Shown one piece after another: positions 1 to 8,534 of a DNA stretch of 36,560 nucleotides (position 1 is the first letter of the stretch; the number at the start of each line of letters is the position of its first letter). The stretch spans positions 5,443 to 42,002 of the forward strand of contig DHVB01000070.1 of the NCBI GenBank assembly GCA_002412425.1, given 5' to 3'. The notes beneath the pieces are model-generated. The model saw nothing but the letters and a program-made list of their open reading frames with translations. It did not search any database and was not told the origin of the DNA. A program made the position numbers and the translations under genes. Source of the stretch: Bacteroidales bacterium UBA5219 (GTDB lineage: Bacteria; Bacteroidota; Bacteroidia; Bacteroidales; ML635J-15).

Positions 1-5
1 AGTTA

Positions 6-98
6 AAAGCGATGCACTGAACGTAGTTGAAGTGTTGAACCGAGCTTGCGAGCTCACCGAAGGTAAAGCGATGCACTGAACGCAGTTGAAGTGTTGAA
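6..98 (+). repeat. two direct copies of a ~34-nt dispersed intergenic repeat
   Basis: Positions 6-39 and 65-98 carry the same ~34-nt sequence, containing the core GCACTGAACG followed by T or C and AGTTGAAGTGTT, differing at one base. The copies are 59 bp apart. A third copy lies on the other strand at 29742-29777 and matches positions 1-36 exactly. The ends of the core (CACT...AGTG) can pair weakly. No reading frame is evident. Similar intergenic sequences recur in Bacteroidota genomes as far as I recall; I read it as a REP-like dispersed repeat, not a gene. Confidence 0.75.
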
Positions 99-145
99 AG
101 AGGCTGACGCGTCTATTGCTTCGCAGAGTTCGCTTCGCTCACTCT

Positions 146-209
146 GCTCGCTCGGATTTGTAATCCGAGTGTTGGTTATGTTACACTCGGATTACAAATC
201 CGAGCGAGC
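146..209. repeat. nested palindrome with a 27-bp perfect stem
   Basis: Arms 146-172 and 183-209 are perfect reverse complements, separated by a 10-nt loop at 173-182. Each arm is itself a small hairpin: CTCGGATT, 3-nt loop, AATCCGAG. The element can therefore fold as one long hairpin or as two small ones (cruciform-like). It lies downstream of the stop of the minus-strand glycosyltransferase gene and could terminate that operon, but it lacks a clear T run. It looks like a REP/MITE-type element of the kind mobilised by IS200/IS605-like or RAYT transposases; that origin is inference. Confidence 0.8.
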
Positions 210-279
210 GAAGTTGAAAGGGAAAATCCGAATGATCTTGATTTAGCGTAGAAGTCCAAGTGAGTGATTTTTTAGATTT

Positions 280-1152
280 TTACTTTATTAGCTTATAGTT
301 TTTATACTGACCAATATCGCAACCTAATTTTGAAAAAAACAATTTTAGTTTATCTTTAAATTTCATTTTATTACAAGATAAATCGTAGTCAAATTTCCAA
401 TTTATTTTTTCAATTCTATCCTGCATAACTTTTGGGTGAGTGCCTGTAAATTTTTTAAGCACATCTATATTTGAATAATCAAATTCGTCGGCTTTTATAA
501 CATTTTTATCAACCCATTGATCGTCATGCCATAGTTTATTAAAATCTTCTTGTTTTTTTTGCATTGTTCTAGGGTCTTTTACCCAACCATAATGATAAAT
601 ATAAGCGTCAATGCTCACAACATTTAATTTTTTATTTTCTTCTTTTCTAAAACCTTGAGCATCACGATAAGAATAAATATTTTTATAATTTCTAACAACC
701 CTAATTTCGTTTCTATACCACTTAAAAGATTCGCCTATGTAGTCGTAAGAACCATAAAAATGTAAATATTTGAATAATAGCCCGTCTATTCTCTCATCGT
801 AGAGATGCTCTTCCATTGCTTCTTTTATTGTTGGCAAATATTTTTCGTGAACTACTTCATCGCCTTGAATATAAAAACACCAATCATAATCTATTGTAAT
901 ATGCTGAAAAGCTTTGTCTGTTTCTACTGCTAAAACACGTCCGCCTTCACGCAAACTATCGTCCCAAACTGTTTCGATAATTTCTATTTTTTGAGGCGAA
1001 ATATTTTTTATCAAATTTAAAGTATCATCTTCTGACTTCCCTACTGCCACAACAAACTTATCGCAAATAGGTAAAATCGAAGTAATAGCTTCAACTACAG
1101 GATAATCGTATTTTATTGCATTTCTTATAAATGTAAATCCACAAACTTTCAT
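280..1152 (-). CDS. glycosyltransferase, GT2-like (GT-A fold)
   Basis: A 290-residue soluble protein. The N-terminus (MKVCGFTFIRNAIKYDYPV, then a TSILPICDKFVVAVGKSEDDT stretch) is typical of GT2-like enzymes that bind a nucleotide-sugar, and YIQGDEVVH near residue 97 is a probable metal/nucleotide-binding acidic segment. No membrane segment or signal peptide is seen, so it should act in the cytoplasm on a surface glycan or glycolipid. It is the last gene of the minus-strand operon; its ATG overlaps the stop of the upstream MurG-like gene by 4 nt (ATGA), implying translational coupling. Acceptor and donor sugar cannot be read from sequence. Family call fairly sure, substrate unknown. Confidence 0.8.
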   Translation of the reverse strand: MKVCGFTFIRNAIKYDYPVVEAITSILPICDKFVVAVGKSEDDTLNLIKNISPQKIEIIETVWDDSLREGGRVLAVETDKAFQHITIDYDWCFYIQGDEVVHEKYLPTIKEAMEEHLYDERIDGLLFKYLHFYGSYDYIGESFKWYRNEIRVVRNYKNIYSYRDAQGFRKEENKKLNVVSIDAYIYHYGWVKDPRTMQKKQEDFNKLWHDDQWVDKNVIKADEFDYSNIDVLKKFTGTHPKVMQDRIEKINWKFDYDLSCNKMKFKDKLKLFFSKLGCDIGQYKNYKLIK

Positions 1153-2225
1153 AAATGTAAATTTAAAAATTCGTTTAATTTATTTTTATCATTTTCAAAA
1201 CTTTGTTTAGTTTGAAAATCAATTTGCGATAGACATATATTTTTCAAGTCTTCTTGCTGTAAACTTATAAAATTATATTTGTTATTCAATCTTTTTGCTA
1301 AATATTCTTGCTCTGGCTGTCCTGGTGTGGGAATAATTTTTACATTTTTATTAAATACCAACATATCCATAATGGAGCTATAGCCACTTCGACAAATAAT
1401 AATTTTTGCATTGCTTATATAATGAAAAAACTCACTGTCGCTACAATGATTTAAAAAGTCAATATTATCTTTATTTTCAACACATTTTGAATCTTTAGGT
1501 AATCCCCGAATAATTAACGACTTACGATTTTCCTCTAGTAATTTTTCAATAATAATTTTTTCAAAAATACTTCTTTGAGTTTCTGGTCCCGAAATTATTG
1601 CAACAATTTCATAAGTTTTTAAATCTTGTTGAGCAGTAAAATTTTCCACATTTTGAAATCGAGAAAGAATTCCTATATAATTCAAATTCAAATTATTTAC
1701 ATTTTCAGACATTCTTCCTGTAAGTTCTGATTTTGAATTATCTGGAACCCAACATACATCATATTTTTTTATTACTTTTTTATGCAATCTTGTTAAAATT
1801 TTACTTATCAAATTATTTCTTTCCCTTGTAAAAACATTTATTTGATGAGAAATATAAATTGATTTTACTTTTTTTGAAAAAACTCCTGGTCTATTATCAG
1901 AAATTATAGTATCTATATTGTAAGTTTTTATAATTTTTGAAACTTTATACCTTTCAATAAAAACATTACAAGCTAAGAGTACTGCACTTAAAACATAATG
2001 AAAATTTATAGTAGTTTTTTTTCCATATCTCATTTTTGGTGCAGATAAATAAATATTTTTACAATCAGGAAACCTTTCGCACAACAATTTAAAAGCTTCT
2101 CCATTTCCTAGAATAAAAACATTTTTATTATTTTTCAAACACCATTCTATAATAGGAATTAGCCTGGTTGCGTGTCCAAGTCCCCAATTCAAAGGGCTTA
2201 CTAAAATATTTTGGCTTTTTCTCAT
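1149..2225 (-). CDS. MurG-like (GT28-type) glycosyltransferase
   Basis: A 358-residue GT-B protein. The N-terminus has the donor/acceptor-domain signature NWGLGHATRLIPII (about residues 13-26), and the C-terminal half has CRSGYSSIMDM followed by PTPGQPEQEYLA, which resembles the UDP-sugar-binding segment of MurG and related GT28 enzymes. It is not MurG itself: the overall sequence is of the conserved hypothetical glycosyltransferase type common in Bacteroidota. I prefer the ATG at 2223-2225 over the TTG one codon upstream, because it forms a TGATG junction with the stop of the radical SAM gene. The next gene is another glycosyltransferase, so both may act on one glycan. Exact product unknown. 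Confidence 0.8.
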   Translation of the reverse strand: MRKSQNILVSPLNWGLGHATRLIPIIEWCLKNNKNVFILGNGEAFKLLCERFPDCKNIYLSAPKMRYGKKTTINFHYVLSAVLLACNVFIERYKVSKIIKTYNIDTIISDNRPGVFSKKVKSIYISHQINVFTRERNNLISKILTRLHKKVIKKYDVCWVPDNSKSELTGRMSENVNNLNLNYIGILSRFQNVENFTAQQDLKTYEIVAIISGPETQRSIFEKIIIEKLLEENRKSLIIRGLPKDSKCVENKDNIDFLNHCSDSEFFHYISNAKIIICRSGYSSIMDMLVFNKNVKIIPTPGQPEQEYLAKRLNNKYNFISLQQEDLKNICLSQIDFQTKQSFENDKNKLNEFLNLHL

Positions 2226-2998
2226 CAATAACTTACTAAAGTTTCATATCCTAATGTCTCTATTTGTTTTGCAATTTTATCTAAACATTCTGGCTCACAT
2301 TTTTCGAGTCCTTGCATTGGTGTTGCTCTCGAAATGGTATAAACCATTACCAAGCTAGGTTCTATTTTTTTCAGAATGTCAAAATATTTTTTCAAAGATT
2401 CTTGTGTTGTGTTATCAAAATTTCGTCCTGGCGTATTAGCTTTAACAAACATTGTTTGAATTATTGGATTTTTAAAATTTTTAATAATTGCATCTGCGAT
2501 ATCCTTTATTTTCACATTTTGATGTGGACGATTTAAAAACTCATAATCTTTCTGAATCATAGTGTCAATCTTTAAAATTGGCATTTCAATCTTTTTTAAA
2601 GCTGAGGAAATTTCTGGTTTGTGCAAGTTTGTAGCATTTGTAAGAACAACAATTTTTATCTGTGGAAAATATTTATCACGCAATTCTATAGTGTCATTAA
2701 TGATTTGTACAAACTCTGGATGTAATGTAGGTTCGCCATTTCCAGCAAAAGTAATTACATCTGGTGGATTATTTTCTTTTTTTGCCTTAGAAAGAAAATT
2801 ATCTAAAGCGTGTTTTACATCAACAGCTTTTGGTAATGCTCTTTTTTCTGTATAATCTGACCAGCCACACTCACAATATATGCAATTATAATTGCAAACT
2901 TTAGAATCGTTAGGTAGCAAATTCACTCCGAGCGAAACTCCTAAACGTCTTGATTTTACAGGACCAAAAATAATTTTATCAAATAAAAAAGTTGCCAT
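2225..2998 (-). CDS. radical SAM protein (COG0731-like)
   Basis: A 257-residue protein with the radical SAM cluster motif CNYNCIYC (Cys35, Cys39, Cys42), which should ligate a [4Fe-4S] cluster and cleave S-adenosylmethionine. GNGEPTLHPE about 50 residues later is the usual SAM-binding GGE-type segment. An extra Cys44 (CECGW) follows the motif. The opening FGPVKSRRLGVSLGVNLLP is typical of the COG0731 group of radical SAM proteins of uncertain substrate. It sits 3 nt downstream of the amidohydrolase gene and overlaps the next gene at TGATG, so it belongs to the same transcript. The reaction is not predictable from what I see. Confidence 0.88.
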   Translation of the reverse strand: MATFLFDKIIFGPVKSRRLGVSLGVNLLPNDSKVCNYNCIYCECGWSDYTEKRALPKAVDVKHALDNFLSKAKKENNPPDVITFAGNGEPTLHPEFVQIINDTIELRDKYFPQIKIVVLTNATNLHKPEISSALKKIEMPILKIDTMIQKDYEFLNRPHQNVKIKDIADAIIKNFKNPIIQTMFVKANTPGRNFDNTTQESLKKYFDILKKIEPSLVMVYTISRATPMQGLEKCEPECLDKIAKQIETLGYETLVSY

Positions 2999-3001
2999 AT
3001 T

Positions 3002-4150
3002 TTATATCAATCTTTTAATATTAGTATTTTTGTTTAGCTTCAAATTTTTTAAATCTAAATCTTGAATTAAAATCACACCAGGTTTTGAATTAATTGTGAA
3101 ATTTCCAAAATCAGGTTTATCAAAAGCCTTAGACGTATTACTTGTAGCCATTTTAAGCAAATCTATCAAACTCAAATTTGAATATTTTTCTTGCATAATT
3201 TTCAATTCTTTCAAAATATCCAAACTATCATTTGAAGCAAGAGAATCTGTACCTATAATTATTTTATCTTTTTGAGAATAAACCATATTATCTTCTGGAA
3301 GTTCATTATGCAAAAGTAAATTTGAAGCAGGACATAAACAAAAGTAAATGTTCTTATATTCTTTCAAATACTCTAATTCAGTTTTAACATTATGAACTAA
3401 AATCACAGATTTTGCTTTTTCAAACTTTTTAAGTTTATTATAAATTTTGCATAAACTACTATCACTCAACAAATTATCATGAAATTTTTCTAAAAAATTA
3501 AACAATTTGCCTTTTTTATTTTCAAAATATTCTTTTTCTTCAGAAGATTCCATAAAATGAATACTTACAAGAGCATTTTTAGAAAATTCTGAGAGTTTTT
3601 CTAATAATTTTTCAGAAACTGAATAAAAAGAATGAGGAGTGAAATAAACTTCTAAACCACTTTCATCAAACTTTGTGAAAATTTCAAAAATTTTATTGAA
3701 CCTTATTTCTGCAATATCATCTTTTAAGCCACTTTGTTCGGCAAAATTTATATATTTAATTTGTGATTTGAGTTTCACATCGAGGCTTAAATCAGTATTT
3801 ACAATATCTGCACAAAGATTAACTCCTTTTAAAAACATAATATCGTCAGCAAGTTTTATTTTTTTTAAATCATGAGATTTTGTTTTATTCTCAACCATTT
3901 TTTCAATAAAAGAAGCTAATCCTATGTTTTTGTTTTCTGCAGAATTATTATCTGAAAGTTCGAGATGGCAATGCGAATTAATAAATCCAGGACTTATTAT
4001 ACCATTATAAAAACTCATAAAAGGTCTTTCTGTCAAAGCCTGATTTTCATCGCTAATAAATTGTATTGTATTATTTTCATCAACACTTACAAATGCGTTT
4101 TTTATCAAGTTTTGTCCATCAAAAATATAATTAGCAGCAAAATGACGCAT
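3002..4150 (-). CDS. amidohydrolase-superfamily deaminase/hydrolase (aminodeoxyfutalosine deaminase-like)
   Basis: A 382-residue metal-dependent hydrolase of the TIM-barrel amidohydrolase superfamily. Seen: SPGFINSHCHLELS with the metal HxH (His60, His62), SIHFMESSEEKEYFE with a third His and the conserved Glu, VILVHNVKTE with the fourth His, and GTDSLASNDSLDIL with the metal Asp. This layout fits the branch with S-adenosylhomocysteine/aminodeoxyfutalosine deaminases and related chlorohydrolases. Deamination of 6-amino-6-deoxyfutalosine in menaquinone synthesis is one possibility, but no other mqn gene is present in the window, so substrate is open. It lies inside the minus operon with 3-4 nt spacing on both sides. 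Confidence 0.8.
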   Translation of the reverse strand: MRHFAANYIFDGQNLIKNAFVSVDENNTIQFISDENQALTERPFMSFYNGIISPGFINSHCHLELSDNNSAENKNIGLASFIEKMVENKTKSHDLKKIKLADDIMFLKGVNLCADIVNTDLSLDVKLKSQIKYINFAEQSGLKDDIAEIRFNKIFEIFTKFDESGLEVYFTPHSFYSVSEKLLEKLSEFSKNALVSIHFMESSEEKEYFENKKGKLFNFLEKFHDNLLSDSSLCKIYNKLKKFEKAKSVILVHNVKTELEYLKEYKNIYFCLCPASNLLLHNELPEDNMVYSQKDKIIIGTDSLASNDSLDILKELKIMQEKYSNLSLIDLLKMATSNTSKAFDKPDFGNFTINSKPGVILIQDLDLKNLKLNKNTNIKRLI

Positions 4151-4154
4151 TGTC

Positions 4155-4517
4155 TTAATGAATATTTCCTTTTTCTAGATTAAATTTATTTACTGTTCTT
4201 TCACAAATGGAGTGCAGAGTATCCATATTATTATGAACATAATACAAAATTGTATTTTCAAATTCTTGTCTTGTGTAGCCATATTTATCAAAAACACTTT
4301 GGTAAACCAAAGAGTCAACAAAAGCATTGTTTTTAGTTTTCATAATTTGCGAAGTAACAATAGCATCTGCTAAATGCACATCGTATAAAATTAATTCAAA
4401 AGTATCTTTAGGGACTTTGTTTTCGCCTTGTTGAAATCTTTTGTCTGTTTTTTTATAAGCACAAGACCAAAGCATTAAAGCACAGACACTTATATATACA
4501 AATCGTTTTATATTCAT
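4155..4517 (-). CDS. DUF4296 lipoprotein
   Basis: A 120-residue protein with a lipoprotein signal: MNIKRFVYISVCALMLWSC, lipobox LWSC with Cys19 as the acylation site. The remainder (KDTFELILYDVHLADAIV, then FDKYGYTRQEFENTILYYVHNN) matches the helical DUF4296 family of Bacteroidota, whose members are about this size. Function is not known. It follows the MlaEF-like transporter genes with a 4-nt overlap and precedes the amidohydrolase by 4 nt, so it is co-transcribed with both; whether it works with the transporter is conjecture. Confidence 0.8.
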   Translation of the reverse strand: MNIKRFVYISVCALMLWSCAYKKTDKRFQQGENKVPKDTFELILYDVHLADAIVTSQIMKTKNNAFVDSLVYQSVFDKYGYTRQEFENTILYYVHNNMDTLHSICERTVNKFNLEKGNIH

Positions 4518-5269
4518 CTAACTTTTTCTCTAATTTTTTTATAAAGTTCTGATGCAAACACAAATTCATTTAATTCTTTGCAATCAGAATAAAAAATATC
4601 TTGTCTATTTCCTTGCCAAATATTTCTACCTTCGAAAATAAAATTGATATTATCTCCTATTTCCATCACAGAGTTCATATCGTGAGTATTTATAATAGTT
4701 GTAATACCGTATTCTGTTGTTATTTCTTTTATTAATTGGTCTATCAAAATAGCAGTTTGAGGGTCTAATCCGCTATTTGGTTCATCACAAAATAAATATT
4801 TTGGATTTAAAGCTATAGCTCTAGCAATTGCAACACGTTTTTGCATTCCTCCGCTCAACTCTGCAGGATACAACTTATTAGCATCTTTAATATTTACTCT
4901 ATCCAAACAAAAGTTAACTCTTTTTAGTTTTTCGGCTTTTGTCATTTTAGAAAACAAATCCAATGGGAACATTACATTTTCTTCAACATTTGAAGATGTA
5001 AATAAAGCTCCGCCTTGAAAAACCATTCCAATTTCTTTTCTAATTTCTCTCTTAAAACTCAATTTAGTGTGAATAAATTCTCTATTATCAAAAAATATTT
5101 CACCATTTTCTGGAGTGTGTAATCCAATTATAGATTTAAGCAACACTGTTTTCCCTGATCCACTTTTACCAATAATCATATTTATTTTAGATGCTTCGAA
5201 AATGGCACTCACATTTTTCAACACATGGTGGTCTCCAAAATATTTATCAATATTTCTTACTTCAATCAT
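4514..5269 (-). CDS. mlaF: ABC transporter ATP-binding protein, MlaF family
   Basis: A 251-residue nucleotide-binding subunit. Walker A GKSGSGKT at 34-41, Q-loop in GMVFQGGALF, signature LSGGMQKR, Walker B YLFCDEPNSGLDP and the switch His in NTHDM are all present. The GGALF segment after the Q-loop and signature SGGMQ(K/R)R are characteristic of the MlaF/Ttg2A group, which drives phospholipid transport between inner and outer membranes. The upstream gene is the matching MlaE-type permease and overlaps it by 4 nt. No MCE-domain (MlaD) gene follows; a DUF4296 lipoprotein takes that position. The family is sure; symbol use is by analogy. Confidence 0.9.
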   Translation of the reverse strand: MIEVRNIDKYFGDHHVLKNVSAIFEASKINMIIGKSGSGKTVLLKSIIGLHTPENGEIFFDNREFIHTKLSFKREIRKEIGMVFQGGALFTSSNVEENVMFPLDLFSKMTKAEKLKRVNFCLDRVNIKDANKLYPAELSGGMQKRVAIARAIALNPKYLFCDEPNSGLDPQTAILIDQLIKEITTEYGITTIINTHDMNSVMEIGDNINFIFEGRNIWQGNRQDIFYSDCKELNEFVFASELYKKIREKVR

Positions 5270-6000
5270 GTTAATAGAAGTCTAGTTAGTATTAAATTAA
5301 AAACTAAAACAAAAATGATACTGTAAACCACTGCTTTTGTACTTGATTTTCCGACTTCTAATGCACCTCCGTAAGTATGATATCCAAAAAATGCAGAAAT
5401 TGAAGTTATAATAAAAGAAAAGACAGCCATTTTTATAAGTGAATAAGTAACATAAAATGGCACAAATGCAAAATGCAATCCATGTATATAATCATAAACT
5501 GTTACGACATCGGTAGTTAAAGCGATTAAAAAACCTCCTACTATTCCTAAAATTGTACTCAACAAACTAAGTAATGGGAAAGTTAGTAGTGCGGCAATAA
5601 TTTTTGGTAAAATTAAATAATTAGCAGAATTTACCCCCATAATTTCCAAAGCGTCTATCTGCTCAGTTATTCTCATTGTTCCTACTTCTGAAGCTATATT
5701 TGAGCCAACTTTCCCAGCCAAAATTAGACAAACCACAGTACTCGAAAATTCTAAAATAAAAGTATCTCTAGCAGTTAGCCCTATTAAATATCGCGGAATT
5801 ATAGGTGAAACAAAATTAATAGCAACTTGCAAAGTTAGAACTGCACCCATAAATACCGACACTATACTAACTATACCTATTGAATCTATTCCAATTTGTT
5901 CAATTTCTTCTACTATGCGTTTAAAAAATATTTTAAAATTAACTGGTCTTTTAAAAACGCTAAGAATAAAGACTACATATTTTCCTAAAGCAGTTAACAC
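5266..6000 (-). CDS. mlaE: MlaE-family lipid ABC transporter permease
   Basis: A 244-residue integral membrane protein with about five to six hydrophobic segments. The central EVGTMRITEQIDALEIMGVN stretch is the hallmark of MlaE/Ttg2B permeases, the partner of MlaF in maintaining outer-membrane lipid asymmetry. The start is GTG at 5998-6000; there is no closer ATG and the following residues (LTALGKYV) match the normal family N-terminus. It is the first gene of the seven-gene minus operon. A TAAATTTG -7-like element lies at 6024-6031 on the minus strand, close enough to drive it. Confidence 0.9.
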   Translation of the reverse strand: MLTALGKYVVFILSVFKRPVNFKIFFKRIVEEIEQIGIDSIGIVSIVSVFMGAVLTLQVAINFVSPIIPRYLIGLTARDTFILEFSSTVVCLILAGKVGSNIASEVGTMRITEQIDALEIMGVNSANYLILPKIIAALLTFPLLSLLSTILGIVGGFLIALTTDVVTVYDYIHGLHFAFVPFYVTYSLIKMAVFSFIITSISAFFGYHTYGGALEVGKSSTKAVVYSIIFVLVFNLILTRLLLT

Positions 6001-6023
6001 AATAAGTTTTAATAAATATTTTA

Positions 6024-6031
6024 CAAATTTA
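6024..6031 (-). promoter_or_regulatory. possible -7 element for the mlaE operon
   Basis: TAAATTTG on the minus strand fits the Bacteroidota TAnnTTTG -7 consensus and lies 24 nt before the GTG of the permease gene. No good TTTG -33 box is seen at the right distance, so this is tentative. Confidence 0.35.
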
Positions 6032-6101
6032 ATTAAGTATCTTGGATTTTTAAAATAATAATCGTATTTTGTGAATTATTTTAATTTAAAATTTCAGATA
6101 T

Positions 6102-7184
6102 ATGAATTCAAATTCTAATTATTGTGTGATTATGGCTGGTGGTGTTGGAAGTAGGTTTTGGCCCATTAGCAGAAGTACAATGCCTAAACAATTTTTGGAC
6201 ATTACAGGCTCAGGTAGAACCTTAATTCAACAAACTTTTGACAGATTTTCACAAATTATACCAACTGAAAATATTTACATTGTTACTAATGATGAATATA
6301 CCGAAATAGTTCACGAACAACTTCCTATTGTTCCTAAAGAAAATATTTTGGGTGAACCAATGCGCAGGAATACAGCTCCTTGCATTATGTATGCTAATTT
6401 TAAAATAGCTTTAAAAGACCAACTTGCAAACATTGTTGTCAGTCCTGCCGACCATCTAATCATTAACGAAGAAGAATTTTTACAAAATATTAAAGATGGG
6501 TTAAATTATGCATCGGTTCAAAATACTATGCTAACTTTAGGTATTACTCCCGACCGTCCAGCAACTGGATATGGTTATATTCAGCTAGATGGAAATAGCG
6601 ATGAAAAAATTGTAAAAGCAAAAACTTTTACCGAAAAACCTCATTTGGAATTAGCTAAATTTTTTGTTAAAAGTGGTGATTTCTTATGGAACTCCGGAAT
6701 TTTTATTTGGAAAACATCGGTTATTGATAAAGCACTAAAAGAATTTTTACCAGAACAATATAATCTATTCTACGAAGGCATTTCGAGTTTTGACACGCCA
6801 GACGAGAAAAAAGTTATAAACAGAATTTATTCAGCAGCTAAAAGTATTTCAATTGACTTTGGAGTAATGGAAAAAGCAAAAAATGTTTATATTATGAAAA
6901 CAAACTTTGGCTGGTCTGACTTAGGAACTTGGGATTCACTATATAAACTACATGAAAAAGATGATAATGAAAATGCTATTATTGGCGATCAAGTCTTTGT
7001 AAATCAAAGTTTTTCAAATTATATTAATATAGATAATAAGAGAGTAGCTATTTTAAACGATTTGGAAGATTATATTGTTGTTGATACAGACCAAGCTTTG
7101 CTAATTTGCAAACGAGAAAATGAGCAACAAATAGGCGAATTATTAAATGAAGCAAAACTTAGATTTGGCGAAGATATAAAATAA
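6102..7184 (+). CDS. manC: mannose-1-phosphate guanylyltransferase
   Basis: A 360-residue nucleotidyltransferase making GDP-mannose from mannose-1-phosphate and GTP. The pyrophosphorylase signature MAGGVGSRFWPISRSTMPKQ is at residues 11-30, followed by VVSPADHLI, FTEKPH and FLWNSGIFIW, all typical. The length corresponds to the single-domain form; the C-terminal phosphomannose isomerase domain of long ManC proteins is absent. GDP-mannose feeds surface glycans, consistent with the nearby glycosyltransferases. The gene stands alone on the plus strand, divergent from the mlaE operon and convergent with the histidine kinase gene, whose stop lies only 3 nt away. Activity is sure; the symbol is by analogy. 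Confidence 0.92.
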   Translation: MNSNSNYCVIMAGGVGSRFWPISRSTMPKQFLDITGSGRTLIQQTFDRFSQIIPTENIYIVTNDEYTEIVHEQLPIVPKENILGEPMRRNTAPCIMYANFKIALKDQLANIVVSPADHLIINEEEFLQNIKDGLNYASVQNTMLTLGITPDRPATGYGYIQLDGNSDEKIVKAKTFTEKPHLELAKFFVKSGDFLWNSGIFIWKTSVIDKALKEFLPEQYNLFYEGISSFDTPDEKKVINRIYSAAKSISIDFGVMEKAKNVYIMKTNFGWSDLGTWDSLYKLHEKDDNENAIIGDQVFVNQSFSNYINIDNKRVAILNDLEDYIVVDTDQALLICKRENEQQIGELLNEAKLRFGEDIK

Positions 7185-7187
7185 CAA

Positions 7188-8468
7188 CTAAGACAAAGGG
7201 AAACTTAGTGTAAAGCTACTTCCCTTGCCTTCTTCACTTTCTACAGAGATTTTTCCTTTTTGTTTTTCTATTAATTCTTTACTTATTACTATTCCTAAGC
7301 CAGAGCCTCTCTCCCTTTCTGTTCCATATTCTGCAGCAACAACAGCTTTGCTAAAAATTTCTTGTTGTTTTTGTTTAGACATTCCTATTCCTTTGTCAAC
7401 AATCTCAATATTTACAAAATCATTAAATTGTCGTACATAAACTCTAATTACGGAATTACGATACGAAAACTTTATAGCGTTAATAAGTATATTTCTAACT
7501 GCAATTTGTGTCATAACATTATCCAATTCAACATAAATTGGACTTCCGTAATCTGTTATTATTTCAATATCTTTTTCACGAGCTTGTATTGAGCAAAAAT
7601 TAACAACCTGTTCTACTAAATCGTTAATATTTAATTTCTCTGCTTTCACTTTAAAACTATCAGTTTGGGCTATAGACCAATCTAATAAGGTTTGAGTTAA
7701 TTCAAAAATTTGCTTAGCTGAGGTATTTATCAATTGACTAGTTTGTTCTAATTTTTCATAATCTCTATTTTGAAGAAATTTTAATTGCATTTCACTAGAA
7801 CTCAACAAACTGCTAAATGGATTTCGAATATCATGCGAAATTATTTTAAACAATTTATCCTTAGTTGCATTTGCTTCTGAAAGAGAGTTGTAATAAAGCA
7901 TCATACTGTGTTTAAAATGCGATGACAATACAAAAATAATTAAAAAACAAATTAGCAATATTAGGTGTTTGGGAGCTAAAACTATTTTTCCAAATTCTAA
8001 AAAATCGAAATAAAAAGTTATAGCAAAAAAAGTTATAGGGAATAAAAGAAAAAGTAGATTTTTTTTCCATTTATCAAACAAATATACAGGTATAATTGAG
8101 CCACCTAATAATAAGAACTCAGATTGCCTATCGATATCAAATTTAAAAAACGCTACTACTATTACTCCAATTATAAATGCAAAAACTACAAGCACTTTAT
8201 TAAGGTCATAGCATTTTTTGTATTGCAGTATATAATAAGGAACAGAAATTAAAAAAATAGTAACTATATCAAATATTGCTAATGTTTTATTACCTATTAT
8301 TAAATTAAAAATTGCAAAAACTAACAGGAAAAATGTTGTAAGCAACACGACAACATTTGAAAGCCAATATTTTCTAATCTCAAGATTTGGCAAATTTTTA
8401 TCTATTCCAAAATAAGACAGTTTATAGAAAAATTGTCTTAATCCTCGTTGTTTGAGAAAATCTGCCAT
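7188..8468 (-). CDS. membrane-bound sensor histidine kinase
   Basis: About 426 residues. The N-terminal ~190 carry about six hydrophobic segments and no recognisable periplasmic domain, so the signal is probably sensed in or near the membrane. The kinase core is complete: H-box FKIISHDIRNPFSSLL (His212), N-box RNILINAIKFSYRNS, G1 VDKGIGMS and G2 GSGLGIVIS. A longer reading from TTG at 8502-8504 exists, but that TTG lies inside a TAATTTTG -7 element, so I choose the ATG at 8466-8468. It follows porX and tsaE on the same strand; PorX needs a kinase partner, making this a candidate, though it has no close resemblance I can prove to PorY. Confidence 0.85.
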   Translation of the reverse strand: MADFLKQRGLRQFFYKLSYFGIDKNLPNLEIRKYWLSNVVVLLTTFFLLVFAIFNLIIGNKTLAIFDIVTIFLISVPYYILQYKKCYDLNKVLVVFAFIIGVIVVAFFKFDIDRQSEFLLLGGSIIPVYLFDKWKKNLLFLLFPITFFAITFYFDFLEFGKIVLAPKHLILLICFLIIFVLSSHFKHSMMLYYNSLSEANATKDKLFKIISHDIRNPFSSLLSSSEMQLKFLQNRDYEKLEQTSQLINTSAKQIFELTQTLLDWSIAQTDSFKVKAEKLNINDLVEQVVNFCSIQAREKDIEIITDYGSPIYVELDNVMTQIAVRNILINAIKFSYRNSVIRVYVRQFNDFVNIEIVDKGIGMSKQKQQEIFSKAVVAAEYGTERERGSGLGIVISKELIEKQKGKISVESEEGKGSSFTLSFPLS

Positions 8469-8501
8469 TTCGTCTAAATAAAACTTATGTTTCTTGAGAT
8501 G

Positions 8502-8531
8502 CAAAATTATGAAAAAAAATCGAAATGCAAA
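8502..8531 (-). promoter_or_regulatory. promoter of the histidine kinase gene
   Basis: On the minus strand TTTG (8531-8528), an 18-nt spacer and TAATTTTG (8509-8502) fit the Bacteroidota promoter pattern. It lies between the end of tsaE and the kinase ATG, suggesting the kinase can be transcribed apart from porX. It overlaps the alternative TTG start, arguing against that start. Confidence 0.5.
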
Positions 8532-8534
8532 ATT

